A stretch of DNA of 64,000 nt, from contig CM028330.1 in assembly GCA_016647705.1 (NCBI GenBank), positions 53,246,897-53,310,896 on the forward strand, read 5' to 3'. Numbering within the stretch: position 1 is the stretch's first letter; every line of letters starts with the position of its first letter. This document shows positions 23,501 to 34,775 of this stretch, piece after piece. The notes below the pieces were generated by a model. That model was not told the origin of the DNA and did no database searches. It saw only the letters and a program-made list of their open reading frames with translations. The position numbers were made by a program, and so were the translations under genes. This DNA is from Eucommia ulmoides. Lineage: Eukaryota; Streptophyta; Magnoliopsida; Garryales; Eucommiaceae.

Positions 23501-25837
23501 TTGGAGACAAGGGCTGAATCAAGGGATGAGACAGGGGATGAGGAAGAGTCAGATGAGGATAGTGAATTCAGTGGGAGAGAACAAGATGAAACAGACGATG
23601 ATTTATTGTTTGAAGGAAATGTAGATTCCGAGAGTGAATGGATGGGACGTAAAGAAATGGGAGAAAATAGTCACACCCATCAGCCTACCGTTAATGTGGA
23701 TGATATTGAAGTAGAGTCAGAATATGCTGATGAGGACAAGGATATTAGGGCTGAGTCAGGGGATGAGGATACTCATAATGTTTGGCCAGAGTATAGGAAA
23801 GGAATGGAATTCCTAGATAATCCTTTTGAATTAGGGATGTTGTTTTCTTGTGGGGCAGAACTTGTCAGGGCGTTGAGGGGATATGCAATAAAACAAGGTA
23901 AAAATGTTTTTTTGAAAAAGAATGAGAAAAAAAGGGTGAGGGCGGTATGTAAAGAATCGGGGTGCAGGTGGTTCATTTAAGCTTCTTTAAACGAAAATGG
24001 TGACATGGAAATTAAGAAGTTGAATGGAGATCACAGTTGTGGCAAGGTGTATTGGAATAGAAATTGTAGCTCTACATGGTTGGCTAAGCATTACTTGGAA
24101 AGATTTAGATGTAATCCCGAATGGAGTTTGAAGGCGTTTAAGGATGTTGTTGAGACTGAACTGTGCATTGGTGTATCGAGGGCACAGGTATTTAGAGCAA
24201 AGAGAAAGGCATTAGGGATGATTGAGGGGAGTTATAGAGAACAGTACAAGAAGGTTTGAGATTATGCCAAAGAATTGAGAAGATCAAACCCTGACTCAAG
24301 TATTGTAATGAAATCTAAGTTTGATGAGGAGGCTGGGCAGCCTAGATTTCAACGGATTTATGTTTGTCTCGGAGCTCTAAAGCAGGGTTTTAGTAATGGT
24401 TGCAGGCAAGTATTGTGCCTAGACGGATGCTTCATTAAAGGGCCATTTCCTGGACAGATATTATGTGCAGTTGGAGTGGATGGAAACAATGATATGTATC
24501 TGCTTGCATATGCTGTGGTTGAGGCTGAGTGTGCAGACAGTTAGAAGTGGTTCATAGAGTTGGTGGTCAATGATATTGGGGTCACAAATCAGCATAATTG
24601 GACCTTCATTTCAGATGAACAGAAGGTACTTTTATTTTATTTTTTGCTCATTCAGTTTTTTTTGTTCATTTGTAACTGTTTTCTGTAACTGATCTGCTGT
24701 AACATTCTGTAACTGTTTTTTTTTTTTTTTTGGTTTATTTGTAATTTAATAGGGATTGGAGACAGTGATGGAGACTATACTTCCTGGAGCTGAGCACAGA
24801 AATTGTTTGAGACACATCTATGACAACTACAAGAAGCAATTTAGAGGTAAAATAATGAAAAATGCTTTATGGTCTTGTGGGTTTGCATATCATTTACGTT
24901 ACTTTGGGAAGGCCATGGATAGATTAAGATGTCTAAATGAGAATGCGTTTCAGTGGATCAATAGACATCCCCCTAGGAAATGGGCTAGGTCTCACTTCAA
25001 TCTAAACACCTAATGTGATAAATTGTCGAACAATCTAGCTGAGTGTTTTAATGGCTTCATCCTTGGTGCTAGGGATAAGCCAATTATCACTTTACTGGAG
25101 ACAATTAGGTGTTTATTGATGAAACGAATGCAAATAAGGAAGGATAATATAAGAAATATGGAGACAACCATAGGACCAAAAATTCATGAAGTCTTAGAAA
25201 AGAATAAAGGAGAAGCTGGGAAGTGTAGGGCATTGTGGTCTGGAGGGCTGATGTTTCAAGTGTTGTGTCAAGATGGGGACCAATTTGTGGTTGATTTGGG
25301 CCATATGGCATGTGCTTGTCGGAAGTGGGATTTGTCTGGAATCCCATGTGAGCATGCAATTTCAGCAATTTGGAGTAAAAAAGAGAGCCCTGACAAGTAT
25401 GTTGCCTACTGGTTTAGAAAGGAAACTTACTTGGCCACCTATGAGCCCGTCATACCACCAATGAATTCATCCAACTTGTGGCCCAAATCTGTGAACATTG
25501 AATTGTTACCACCTCTGCACCGTACACAACCTGGGAGGCCCAAAAAATCTAGGAAAAAGGGACTAGATGAGGTTTCAAGAAAGTGTACTCATTTGAGGAG
25601 GGCTCAAGTAACTTTGAAGTGCAGAAAATGTGATAATATAGGCCACAATAGCAGGACATGTAAGGGTCAAGGTGGAAATATAAAGAAGAGACAGAGGAAA
25701 CAAAGGAAGACAACTACTGTAAGTTTTTGGATTTTGTATATATTTCACTGTTAAGATTTTTTATTTTGTAATTGCTTTAACGACTAATTGGATCATACTC
25801 TAATAGGGATCTACCAGGCAAGCTGCAAATGAAAGGC

Positions 25838-26085
25838 CGTCTACTGCTCAAAGTACCACTCCAAGAAGAAGACGTGCAAAACCTGCAAATAAGGCCACTC
25901 AAGCTGCAAATGAAATGTCGTCTACTGCTCAAAGTACTACTCGAGGAAGAAGACGTGCAAAACCTGCAAATGAGGCCACTCAAGCTGGAAATGAAATGCC
26001 ATCTACTGCTCAAAGTACTACTCTAGGAAGAAGATGTGCAAAACCTGCAAATGAGGCCACTCAAGCTGGAAATGAAGGCCACTGA
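25838..26085 (+). repeat. 81-bp in-frame tandem repeat encoding the basic transposase tail
   Basis: Three copies start at 25841, 25922 and 26003 (the word CTACTGCTCAAAGTA). Each encodes 27 residues with the core RRRAKPANEATQA. The third unit has Cys in place of one Arg. The tail ends in a TGA at 26083-26085 in the same frame as the upstream exon after splicing, so it belongs to the protein. The role is unknown; the charge suggests DNA contact or nuclear import. Confidence 0.85.
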
Positions 26086-26995
26086 CCAATTGTGATTATT
26101 AGACTTGTTTTCTTTTGGGAAAAAATTATGAATGACTTTAGGCAACAAATTGTGTATTTTTTGAATACTATGATATTGGTATTAATGACTTTCTCCTTTT
26201 TTTTTGTTGATATTGGTATGAATATTACTGGTATGGAATGTTATTATTGGTATGGAATGATATGGAATATTTTGATTGAAATGTTGCAAATGCAGTGTTC
26301 AAATTTCCAGCTTAATTTTTGGTTTCCAGTCTTCAAATGTGAAATGTTGCAAATTGTGAATGTTATTATTGGTATGGAATGATATAGAATATTTGGATTG
26401 AAATGATGCAAATGTAGTATTCAAATTTGCAGCTTAATTTTTGATTTCCAGTCTTCAAATGTGAAATGTTGCAGATTGTTGGTTTCCAATTTTCAAATTT
26501 GCAGCTTAATTTGTGTCATCTAATGCCATTTTTTTTTTTGTGATATTTCATTTTAAGAATTTATTTTGAAATATTTAAGACCACTGCTACTGCTATTACA
26601 GTTTTTGTAATCTTTCATTTTGAAAGAACTAATACAACTGCTACTGCTTCATGTTTGCTTTTTTTTTTTTTTTTTTTTTTTTGGTTGTTGTAAGCTCTTA
26701 CTTCAGGCTGCTGTGCCTCAAAAATAGAAACAGTTTCCCTTCAGGCTGTGTTGTGCCGGCTGTTGTGCCTAAAAAACAGAAACAGTTTCCCAACTCCACC
26801 TTCATCATACCATACCATACTCTGTTTCTAAACTCAAAAAAATATCACATCTTCATCCAGATATAAAAAATTCCAGAAATAAAACAAAACTAAAACTAAA
26901 ATAGAATTCAATCAAAAGAAAAACAAAACTAAAACTACAGATAAAACAAGACAAAATCACTTAATTCACTTTTGAAAAAAGAAAACCCAGCAAAA
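26086..26995. other. AT-rich spacer of MULE B
   Basis: Non-coding region between the convergent genes. Words such as GGTATGGAATG and GAAATGTTGCAAAT recur two or three times at 26215-26490, and an oligo-T run lies at 26658-26682. It parallels the repetitive spacer of MULE A. Confidence 0.65.
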
Positions 26996-27232
26996 CCCAA
27001 GACAAAATCAAACAAAGCCATAATATACTTTCCCTTCTTCGCTGCTTGTTCATCTTCCTCAACAACCCCGGAATTACTTGTTTGCATCTATTACAAGGTA
27101 ACGGATCAAACCACACCCGCCAATACCCCTCTCACAACCATAGAACCTTCTTGAGGGATTTTCAACCGTCCATGAAGTTCTAACCTTAGCCATTCGTCCA
27201 CAATGACAGAACACTGTGTTCCTCCTTGCCAT
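26995..27232 (-). pseudogene. GRF-type zinc-finger protein of MULE B, frameshifted
   Basis: The ORF starts at the minus-strand ATG at 27232 (MARRNTVFCHCG). The finger reads CHCGRMAKVRTSWTVENPSR, then RFYGCERGIGGCG, the full CxCG...FYGC...CG pattern of GRF zinc fingers. After CGLIRY the frame ends at 27074, but the next frame continues with RCKQVIPGLLRKMNK, as other plant GRF-finger proteins do, so a small frameshift lies near 27090-27105. It is convergent to the transposase, and its 5' end lies about 300 bases from the right TIR. An upstream in-frame extension to 27496 is probably leader sequence. GRF fingers bind nucleic acid; its role in the element is not known. Confidence 0.78.
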
Positions 27233-27526
27233 TCTGCGATTTGGGTTGCTGAATACGAACCAAATTTTTAGCCCTAGCTCTTCAAACTGGGTCAGCCTTG
27301 CGATCTTCACTGTTTCGAGTGTCGTTCTCGCTTCAGCCTTCGATCTTCTTCTCATCCTCAGTCTTCCTCTCTTCGCAGTTGCCTTCGATTTGATCAGCCT
27401 TACTTTCGTCTCCGAAAATGGAGTAACAGTTCTGCACTCAGCCTTTAATGGCTGTCGCAACATTTTTAGGCGGGAAGCAGGGAAGCATTCCTTCATCTCC
27501 TCCTTATTTTTCCTTAAAATAAGGCA

Positions 27527-27740
27527 TTAACCTTGTATAATATGAACTGCCAATAATACCCTTGAGAAAATCTTGTGCATCTCACGTGCAGACAGTTCCG
27601 TCCACTTTGGACGGAAATTCTGACGGAAGGACCATTTAAACACAAGTTAGTACATAGAAGGTTTAAAATGAAACGATAAAACTTAGAAGGACCACATAGA
27701 AATGTGTCCATAGTTAGAGGGTAAAAAATGTACGTTTTCC
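27527..27740 (-). repeat. MULE B right terminal inverted repeat
   Basis: Reverse complement of 22170-22383. It should carry the promoter side of the minus-strand GRF gene, as Mutator TIRs do. Confidence 0.95.
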
Positions 27741-28283
27741 TATCCGAAAAGATAGCCATCATACACTGTTGGAATGTTGTCGGAGCGTTACAAAGACCAA
27801 ACGACATATGATGGTAAGCAAATGTTCCGTACAGACATGTGAAAGTAGTCTTTTCTTGGTCTTCTGGTACAATGACTATTTAACTGTAGCCTGAATAGCC
27901 ATCAAGAAAGCAATAATGGTCATAATCGAAAATGTGATCTAGCATTTGATTAATGAACGATAGAGGGAAATGATCCTTCCGAGTGGCTTTGCTCAATTTT
28001 CTATAATTGATACACACTCTCCATCCAGTAATGGTTCGTGTAGGAGTTAGATCATTCCTCTCATTCTTCACCACCGTCATGCCTATTTTCTTGGGAACCA
28101 CTTGTACCGGACTCACCCATTCACTATCCGATATAGCATATATATAATTCTGGCATTCAATAACTTCAACACCTTAACTTGAACCACCTCATTCATTACC
28201 AAATTTAGCCTTCTTTGGTGCTCAATAGAAGGCTTAAACGAGTCATCCATCAAGATTTTATGCTAGCAAATCGTAGGGCTAAT
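27741..28283 (-). pseudogene. Athila RT, 5' part
   Basis: On minus this gives MDDSFKPSIEHQRRLN, then VSPVQVVPKK, GWRVCINYRKLSKATRKDHF, FLDGYSGY and, just before the MULE B insertion, MSFGLCNAPTTFQQCMMAIF. These are RT finger and palm motifs of the Athila lineage. Stop codons occur after YSGYS and upstream of VSPVQ. Confidence 0.9.
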
Positions 28284-29215
28284 TCATTTGATGTCGAAAA
28301 TAGACCATGCAAATGCGGATTTATGCTGTTTCAAAATACTTAGCAGCTTGTTTTCTTCTTCTTGAGTCAAGGATGATGAGATGATGACCGGATCGGTTAA
28401 GTTCTCCCCCAAGAAAGTATACCAAAGGTGATCCTGTAATTGCTTGAGAATCAACCCACCGTGAGGTGAATTTGAGGGTTCGGGAGAACTAACTTTGTCG
28501 TCAATGGTCTCCACTTGAACTGAATTCATTACGTCTTTAGGTATAGCTTCTAAAGATAGAACGTAGTCTACAACACCATCTTTCGTGGTTGAGTCTTTTT
28601 CTCCAAAATCTCCCATAGATAGAGAATTTGTGATAGCATGCTCCAATGGATCCTGCTCCAAATTTTCATGAAAGAATTCCCTAACGCTCGAGTCCACAAC
28701 TTCCACTCGATTGCATGTTGGGCATTCATCCAGAAACCTCATTGTCTTGAAAATATTGAATTTTATTTCATCTTCATTCACCCTCAATGTCAAGTTTCCA
28801 TTGTAAACGTCAATCAATGCCTTTCATGTGGTTAGAAAAGGTCTCCCAAGAATGATACGAATCTCCCAATCCTTCTCTATTTCCAATACGACAAAGTCCA
28901 CCAGAAATATGAACTTATCTACCTTTACCAACACATCTTCAATTATGCCCTTAGGATAGGTTAATGAGCGATCCGCCATTTGGAGAGAAATCGTAGTCGG
29001 CTTTGTATTACCAAGCCCCAACTTCTGGTAGACGGATGATTGCATTAGATTAATGCTCGCTCCTAGATCACAAAGTGCCTTGTCAAAGTGAGATTTCCCA
29101 ATAGTGCATGGAATTGTGAAACTCTCGGGATTCTTCAACTTTTGAGGTAACTTTCTTTGAAGTATTGCACTACATTCCTCCGTCATCTTAACCATCTCAT
29201 ATTCCTCCAACTTTT
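28284..29215 (-). pseudogene. Athila aspartic protease and linker
   Basis: The 29210-28824 part has the retroviral-type aspartic protease: the core is LCDLGASINLM, where the family usually has D-L/T-G, followed by the flap region and ILGRPFL. A TGA at about 28821 precedes KALIDVYNGNLTLRVNEDEI, the normal family continuation, which runs on to 28284 as an acidic linker leading into RT. The enzyme would process the Gag-Pol polyprotein. Confidence 0.88.
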
Positions 29216-30993
29216 TTTTTTTTTTTTATCGTAATATCCTTCAAGAACTTTCAGTAATTGGGCATTTGTTCCAAGGTATCCGCAAACGGTATGTTGATAT
29301 GAATTTTCTTGAAAATGTCAAGAAATTTAGCATATTGGGAATCCGAATTCTTCTCCTGGAACCGTTGCGGATATGGTAAAGGCATAGTGAGTATCGGTGG
29401 ATTGTTCGGAAATGAGATTCTTCCCGGAATCACCTTTTGTGCTTCATTCTTTTCTTAAACCTGTATGACTTCATTTTTCTCCTCAACTTTCTCCTCAATT
29501 TTATTTTCTTTTTTCTCCTTAACTTCCTCTTCAACTTTCTTCCTTGGTTTATCATTTTCAACATCAATTTTCTCTCTCAGCTCTTCCTCCGTTGGCTTAC
29601 TTGCTTCAACTTTTTTTTAGCTTCTCAAGGTATTTGATTTGCACTCCCTTGGGTTAGTTTCTGTAGTACTTGGAAACTTTCTCTTGGTTTTCTTTTGGAT
29701 AGCACTAGCAAGTTGGCTAATTTGAGTTTCCAAAGACTTTACAGTTGTATTTGTGTTGGTGCACGTTGTTTCAATATTGTCAAGCCTCGTCTCATGTTTT
29801 TTGAACCAGTTATGTGTTTCTCGCAGTTTGAGTTTCCTTCATGAATGAGTCAAGCATGTCTTCCAATTGTGGCTTATGGCTTTGCACCTGAGTTTGTTGC
29901 ATTGGACAGTTTTGTTGCATAGATTGATATTCTTGAGATTGTGACGCATATCCAGGAGGAGGTCGCAATGTGTTCTGATTATTCGCATAAGAAAAATTCT
30001 CATGATTGCGAATTCCAGGATAATAATGAGTCGGGATATTCACGGCGAGCCTAAAGGTGTAGGCTCGATTGTTGACAAAATGACATTCTTCAAACTCGCT
30101 ATCTATTCCCGGTTGCAAACTACTTGCAACAACATTTTCTACTTCTCGACTAGACGAAACATCTTTGGTAGAGAATGCGACTAACTGCTCCGTAAGCTTG
30201 CACACTTGGGTCGATAAGGTAGTTAAAGGATTAGTCTCCCGAATTGCGATGACCTTTCATCCCATGTTTCTTTCATTAGGCCATTGGTAATTGTTGGCCT
30301 CCATCTCTTCTAAAAGAGCATTAGCTTCATCCAGAGTTTTTGATAACAAGAGAACCTCTCGAGGTGGCATCCACAATAGTTTTAATTTGGCCATCCAACC
30401 CGTTGTAAAAGAGTTGGGTTTGAAACCAATCCTGGTACCTTGTTGGGGGCACTTTCGCAATAAGTTCTTGGTGAGGAACCGTTGTGCTAGGTCCTCCCAA
30501 GTATTGATTCTCCCTGGTTGGACTGACTGAAACCAACCCCGTGTTCTATCTCGAAGTGAAAACGGAAACAACCTTAGTTGGATCACATCATTTGCTACTC
30601 CGTTTATCTTCACTGTATCATAAATCTCCAAGAATGTAGCACATTGGATATTTAGATCTTCGTGAATATTCCCGCTGTATTGGTTTTGCTAGACCATGTT
30701 GATTAAGGCGGGTTTCAACTCAAAGTTATTTGCTTGGATCGACTGCCTCCAAATCCCAGAATAATTGTCAAACATCATGGGTCGATAATAGTCCCTAAGA
30801 TCCGCTGTTGAACTTTTGGTTTCAGTGGCTGTTGTGGTAGCGCCTGATGAACCGGCGGTTGTTATAGCATATGATCATCACTGCCGTCGACCATGGCTTG
30901 AGTTCGATTTCTTCTCTCTCTCTTTAATCTCCTCAATGTACGCTTGATATCAGGATCAAGAGTTAAGAATTCCAAACTCTGACTTCGTCGCAT
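29216..30993 (-). pseudogene. Athila gag, degraded
   Basis: A minus-strand ATG at 30993 opens MRRSQSLEFLTLDPDIKRTL, a typical Athila Gag start. The capsid-like domain (FLEIYDTVKINGVANDVIQL, LFPFSLRDRTRGWF, INTWEDLAQRFL) is at about 30400-30650. Downstream come NYQWPNE and a Gln/Pro-rich part (PPPGYASQSQEYQSMQQN, about 29900-29960). The 29450-29760 stretch is Glu/Lys-rich linker in a broken frame. Gag forms the particle that packages the RNA. Several stops and a frameshift prevent a full product. Confidence 0.85.
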
Positions 30994-31122
30994 ACATTGC
31001 TTGTGATCACAACAAATGAAAACAATTTAAACAAAAACAAATTAAAACAAAATAAAACAAAAAGAATGTCAAGATTAATATTGCAGTACTTGGTAGTAAT
31101 ATCAACCAAATCACTATTCTAA

Positions 31123-31140
31123 ATCCTCGGCAACGGCACT
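31123..31140 (-). promoter_or_regulatory. Primer-binding site of the Athila element
   Basis: On minus it reads AGTGCCGTTGCCGAGGATTT just inside the 5' LTR. This is close to the GGTGCCGTTGCCGGGGA form usual in Athila elements, which is taken to pair with a tRNA 3' end. Confidence 0.75.
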
Positions 31141-31147
31141 AAAAACT

Positions 31148-32511
31148 TATTCGCGATATTTTTATGCTTGATTTTATTTACAAGTGCACGAGGTCAAGTT
31201 TTAATATAGTGGATTCTAAGATCGCGTGTCGTCCTCTGGGATTTATCGAGCGATTAGTTAAGTACTACAATTGATATAGCTTAATATTATTTAAACAGTT
31301 CAAGAATTATTTTGTGATTGCTTAATCGAAAACTAATTAAACCTAAAGACTTGAGACTAATTCTATTAAAATGGATTACCTAGGGATTAATTTCGTTCAC
31401 TAATACATGTTTGATTTCGTTTAGTTTACATTAACGGTATTCATCCTATCCGACAATCTAGGTATCGTAAACTTGCTTACTACCTCTCCCGAGTGTCAAG
31501 TGAGCGAATACGTACTTCGTATCAACGCTGATATCCCTATCTAGCGTCTAAACGAGAACATGAGTCTTGACCCAACCTCATGGATTGCACACGTTCTAAT
31601 AATCTCTTGAAACATTAGACCGTCGTGTTGTGTTTAACCCTAGTCCGAATCCGGGATTGCCTCTCCTAAGTGTCAAACCCCGTATTCTCAAACCAACCAT
31701 AATATCTTAACAAACATATCATGGATGTAATAAAATGGTAAACACAATCGGATAAAGATAAACAAACATTAACGAAATATATATTCAATCAAATATGCAT
31801 ATACATGAACTAATCAATCCTTAGATAATATCTATTTAGCCAATCGTGATCACAACCAAATATATATTAAAACAAGAGAATAATTTTATCATTCAAGATA
31901 CAAAGTTAAGAAACAAAGATAGAAATAAAGATAGAATAGCATATCTGAAGAGTGGAGTGTTCCACTTCTGCCAAAATCGTTCCGAAATCATTTTCTCTTC
32001 TTCCGAATGAGCTCTCCTCTTTTAGGTCTGAACTATGGCTATAGAAAAAGTGTAAAAATGTGCCTAATGAAAGGTAGAAAAGGTGGATACATAACTTGAC
32101 CAAAAATATCCTAAAAATATCTAAAAATATCAAAGACAACTGGTTGATTGATTGCTGCAGCGATGGTTTATCAGTGGGCATTTTGCCCTATCATCACTGT
32201 AGCGGTGGCTGGGCAGAATGCTACTAACCTTTCACTACCGCAGCAATGAAGGCCATTGTTACAACGGTCAAGGGTTAGTAGCCCTTGACGCTGGCACTGC
32301 AGCGATGGGGCTCACCGTTACAGCGGTGAGGCTGTAGTTCTTGATCTTTGATCTTCTTCAATATTTTTTCATCGATTTGCTTGATTATCAACTATTTATG
32401 TCCCTACACTTGATTTACATAAAAACGAATATAAATAATTTAATACATTATAAAAATACTCGAAAACTACCAAATTCAGCTTGAAAATAGATAGGTATTT
32501 TCAACATATCA
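31148..32511 (-). mobile_element. Athila 5' LTR (right on the displayed strand)
   Basis: Direct partner of 14862-16226. It is followed by GGAAC (32512-32516), the same 5 bases that precede the left LTR. It contains the same palindrome cluster at about 32140-32330, with several copies mutated independently of the left LTR. Confidence 0.93.
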
Positions 32512-32793
32512 GGAACATTATAGAGATATCTCCTTAAATAAAGGAGATAGTGGTTATCTTCCAAGCCATTAAGAGCAGATCACGTAACAAACGACCTCTC
32601 CAATGAAACGACAGTAGTCTACGTATTAACTCCTTCCACTATCAAATTAACTTATTCTCATGCCGGAGGTTTTTTGGTAGACACCACATCGGTATCCCCT
32701 TGAGAACTCACGATTTTGCAGGTTTACGGAGAAAGGTGAAGATATTTTTCGCAAGTACGGAGCTGTTTCACGTGCTGAGAATTTCTGACAGCA
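32512..32793 (+). mobile_element. 5' LTR of the Tat element, second part
   Basis: Continues the LTR broken at 14861. It ends around 32793 (TGACAGCA), a few bases before the primer-binding site. With 14548-14861 the LTR was about 600 bases. Confidence 0.75.
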
Positions 32794-32798
32794 TCATT

Positions 32799-32814
32799 TG
32801 GCGCCATCTATGGG
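32799..32814 (+). promoter_or_regulatory. Primer-binding site of the Tat element
   Basis: TGGCGCCATCTATGGG follows the LTR end. Plant Tat/Retand-like elements usually show TGGCGCCGTCTGTGGG here. Confidence 0.8.
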
Positions 32815-32847
32815 AAACACTAAGATAAAAAACTTTTCATCGCAACT

Positions 32848-34290
32848 ATGATGCAACAACAAGCAAAAGGCACAACACTGAGTCAAAATAATGACTTGCC
32901 GCCGCCACCTGATAATAAAATACTGATGGAAAAGCATGAGAAAATTCGTGTGGATCCATCGCTGGAAGTGATGAGTACAGATGCGAAGATCGACATTTCA
33001 CTGGAAAGATGACCGAGATGGTGGATATGATTAAATATATGGCAGAGATAATCACCAATACTAGGTCACAGTCCCCAACTGCCAACAACAACGTGGGAGA
33101 AGAAGTAGAGTCTCTAGGGTTCGCTGATCCGTACTCACAAAGGGAGCGAGTTACCCAGGGAGATACGCGCAATCAGTAGTAGGAGAAAGTGGTGCATAGC
33201 CGAATTGAGACTATCGATTCACGTCAGCAAATCAGAAGCAAGGTGGAAAAAGGTCAGTATTTGGAGGAGGTGGATACACTTTTGAAAGGTACTAAAATGT
33301 CGTTCTCTTAAGATACTTAGTTGTACCACTGTCTGAGAAGTTTGATCCCACAAAGTTTGAGAAATATGATGGGAAAGCAGATCTTGTGGATCACATTTGC
33401 CAATTCAGGCATGTCATGAACTATATGGATCCAGCGACTCCACGCTTTGCAGAGCTTTCACCACGACTTTAAAGGGTTCTGCCCTTGAGTGGCTACATAC
33501 GCTCCTACCCAATTCCATTACGTTATTCAAGAAATTATTGAAGATGTTTATCAACCGCTTCATAACCTGTCAAAGGTTGATGAAGGGTCCTGATTATTTA
33601 CTGGCCCTGCGTCTTGAAAAATGAGAGACTCTACGCTAATACATGAGCCGCTTCAATGAGGAACTGACGTGCATTGAGAGTTGTGACTCAAACCTCATTA
33701 TTAATGCATTTACGTCAGGATTACGCCATGACCGATTTTAAGATTATCTCACGAATAAAAACCCTCTGAGTATGGCAGAGCTGATGGAAAAGACTAAACC
33801 TTACATGAACCTGGAGGACGTTAAGCTCGCAAGAGAGAGTAGGGGATCTTCCAAAGATCACCCCAGACAAAGCAAGAAGGACCACAACAAGGCCAAAACT
33901 AGTAGTTCGGATAGACGGAAAGATTAGGAGCTCAGGCTCCAGACCTGAATCATGACAGGAGCCAAACCTGCCTAGTCTGCAGATGCCAATCTCTAGAATC
34001 TCTCATGAGATACGTATATTCGAGGTGGTTCAATGGCTTTCCAGGCAGACTACCAAGTCTAACAGGAAGAACATGTCAAAATACTGTGATGATTTCCATA
34101 GGGACCGTGGTCATGATACAGATGACTACTGAGAACTAAAGAAGAAAATTAAATGACTAATTGACATAGGTCAGCTATGTGACTATTTACAAGAGCGTTC
34201 AAGGGATAAAAAAAGGCCTAGAAATGAGGGCCGTCGAGAAGAAAATCATGATAAGGAGCGCAAAGAAAATCGCCCCAACGAGAATCACAA
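32848..34290 (+). pseudogene. Tat gag, degraded
   Basis: ATG at 32848 opens MMQQQAKGTTLSQ. Pieces in different frames give the Gag capsid domain: FEKYDGKADLVDHICQF, FTTTLKGSALEWLHTLLPNS, LMKGPDYLLALRLEK, SGLRHDRF and NPLSMAELMEKTKPYMNLE. A zinc-knuckle-like CDDFHRDRGHDTDDY lies at 34085-34130. There are many stops and at least three frame changes. Gag would assemble the virus-like particle. Confidence 0.8.
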
Positions 34291-34775
34291 AGTTATTTTC
34301 TAGATAAACTCTATTAGGCCAGCTATTGGAGAATCCAACCGTGAATGGAAAAGGAAGGTCCGCGAAGCAGCACTGGAACGCCACTATGGAGAAGCGATGA
34401 CAATAACCATGAATCCAAGATCAATCATTACTTTTTCTGATGAGGATTGCAAAGGGATCGTGCATCCTTATGAGGATACCCTGGTCATCACTCTTTGGAT
34501 TTTCAGTTTCCATGTAAGATGGATTCTGGTTGATAATGACAGTTCTGCTAATATCATCTTCGTGGATACTTTGAAGTAGATGGGCGTGCCCACTTCGGAT
34601 GTTAGCTCCACTCAGATTGTTATGGTGGACTTCAATGGTGACCTCAGCTCGCCACGAGGAAAGATTACATTGTCTGTCACCGCAAACAAGGAGGAACGAG
34701 AGTACACAAAGGCTTCGGAGTTCATGGTAATGAAATTTTCATCACCTTACAAGGCAATATTGGGACGTCCATGAC
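34291..34775 (+). pseudogene. Tat aspartic protease, degraded
   Basis: The frame from 34397 encodes ISFSDEDCKGIVHP-like sequence and VRWILVDNDSSANIIF, which aligns with the family's VLVDxGSSADILF active site; the active-site Gly is replaced by Asp. After a TAG at 34577 the flap region and YKAILGRP follow. Confidence 0.8.

Larger units (their letters stand above)
22629..26085 (+). pseudogene. MULE B transposase (mudrA-like), five in-frame stops, no frameshift
   Basis: Predicted exons are 22629-22671, 23019-24625, 24753-25718 and 25807-26085, all with GT-AG borders and compatible phases. The joined frame stays open except for stops at 23351, 23978, 24257, 24542 and 25011. Domains in order: a PB1-like N-terminus (VKVHYGGRFVN ... 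GGEICYFD); a repetitive acidic linker; a MuDR DNA-binding domain (ELGMLFSCGAE ... CKESGCRWFI); a catalytic domain with candidates in VLCLDGCF, FISDEQK and NNLAECFNGF and the CLRHIYDNY motif; a SWIM finger (CACRKWDLSGIPCEH); a zinc knuckle (CRKCDNIGHNSRTC); and a basic C-terminal repeat tail. The TAG at 24542 falls in the family W-x-W-F motif. As it stands, no full protein could be made. Confidence 0.92.
22170..27740 (+). mobile_element. MULE B: complete MuDR-type transposon inside the Athila RT gene
   Basis: A 5571-base element with 214-base terminal inverted repeats (22170-22383 and 27527-27740). The flanks are an exact 9-bp duplication, TATCCGAAA, at 22161-22169 and 27741-27749; 9 bp is the Mutator hallmark. 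It carries a four-exon transposase gene on plus and a convergent GRF-zinc-finger ORF on minus. Its termini begin GGGAAAAATACATTTTTGAC and differ from those of MULE A, so it is another family. It inserted after the Athila element and is the youngest layer of the nest. Confidence 0.95.
14862..32511 (-). mobile_element. Athila-type Ty3/gypsy retrotransposon, nested in the Tat LTR
   Basis: LTRs of about 1365 bases (14862-16226 and 31148-32511) start TG/TA-TTCGCG and end ACCTATCA or ACATATCA, displayed on plus. The flanking 5 bases GGAAC occur at 14857-14861 and 32512-32516, an exact target duplication. On minus the order is PBS, gag, protease, RT, RNase H, integrase, env-like ORF, PPT. The protease and RT wording (SFTIPCTIG, LCDLGASINLM, GRPFL) is that of the Athila lineage. 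MULE B interrupts RT. The LTRs have visibly diverged and the genes carry several stops, so this is an old, inactive copy. Confidence 0.93.

Noticed and set aside
27233..27496. N-terminal extension of the GRF ORF in MULE B
   Set aside because: Arg/Lys-rich translation without motif; the ATG at 27232 directly before the finger is the better start.
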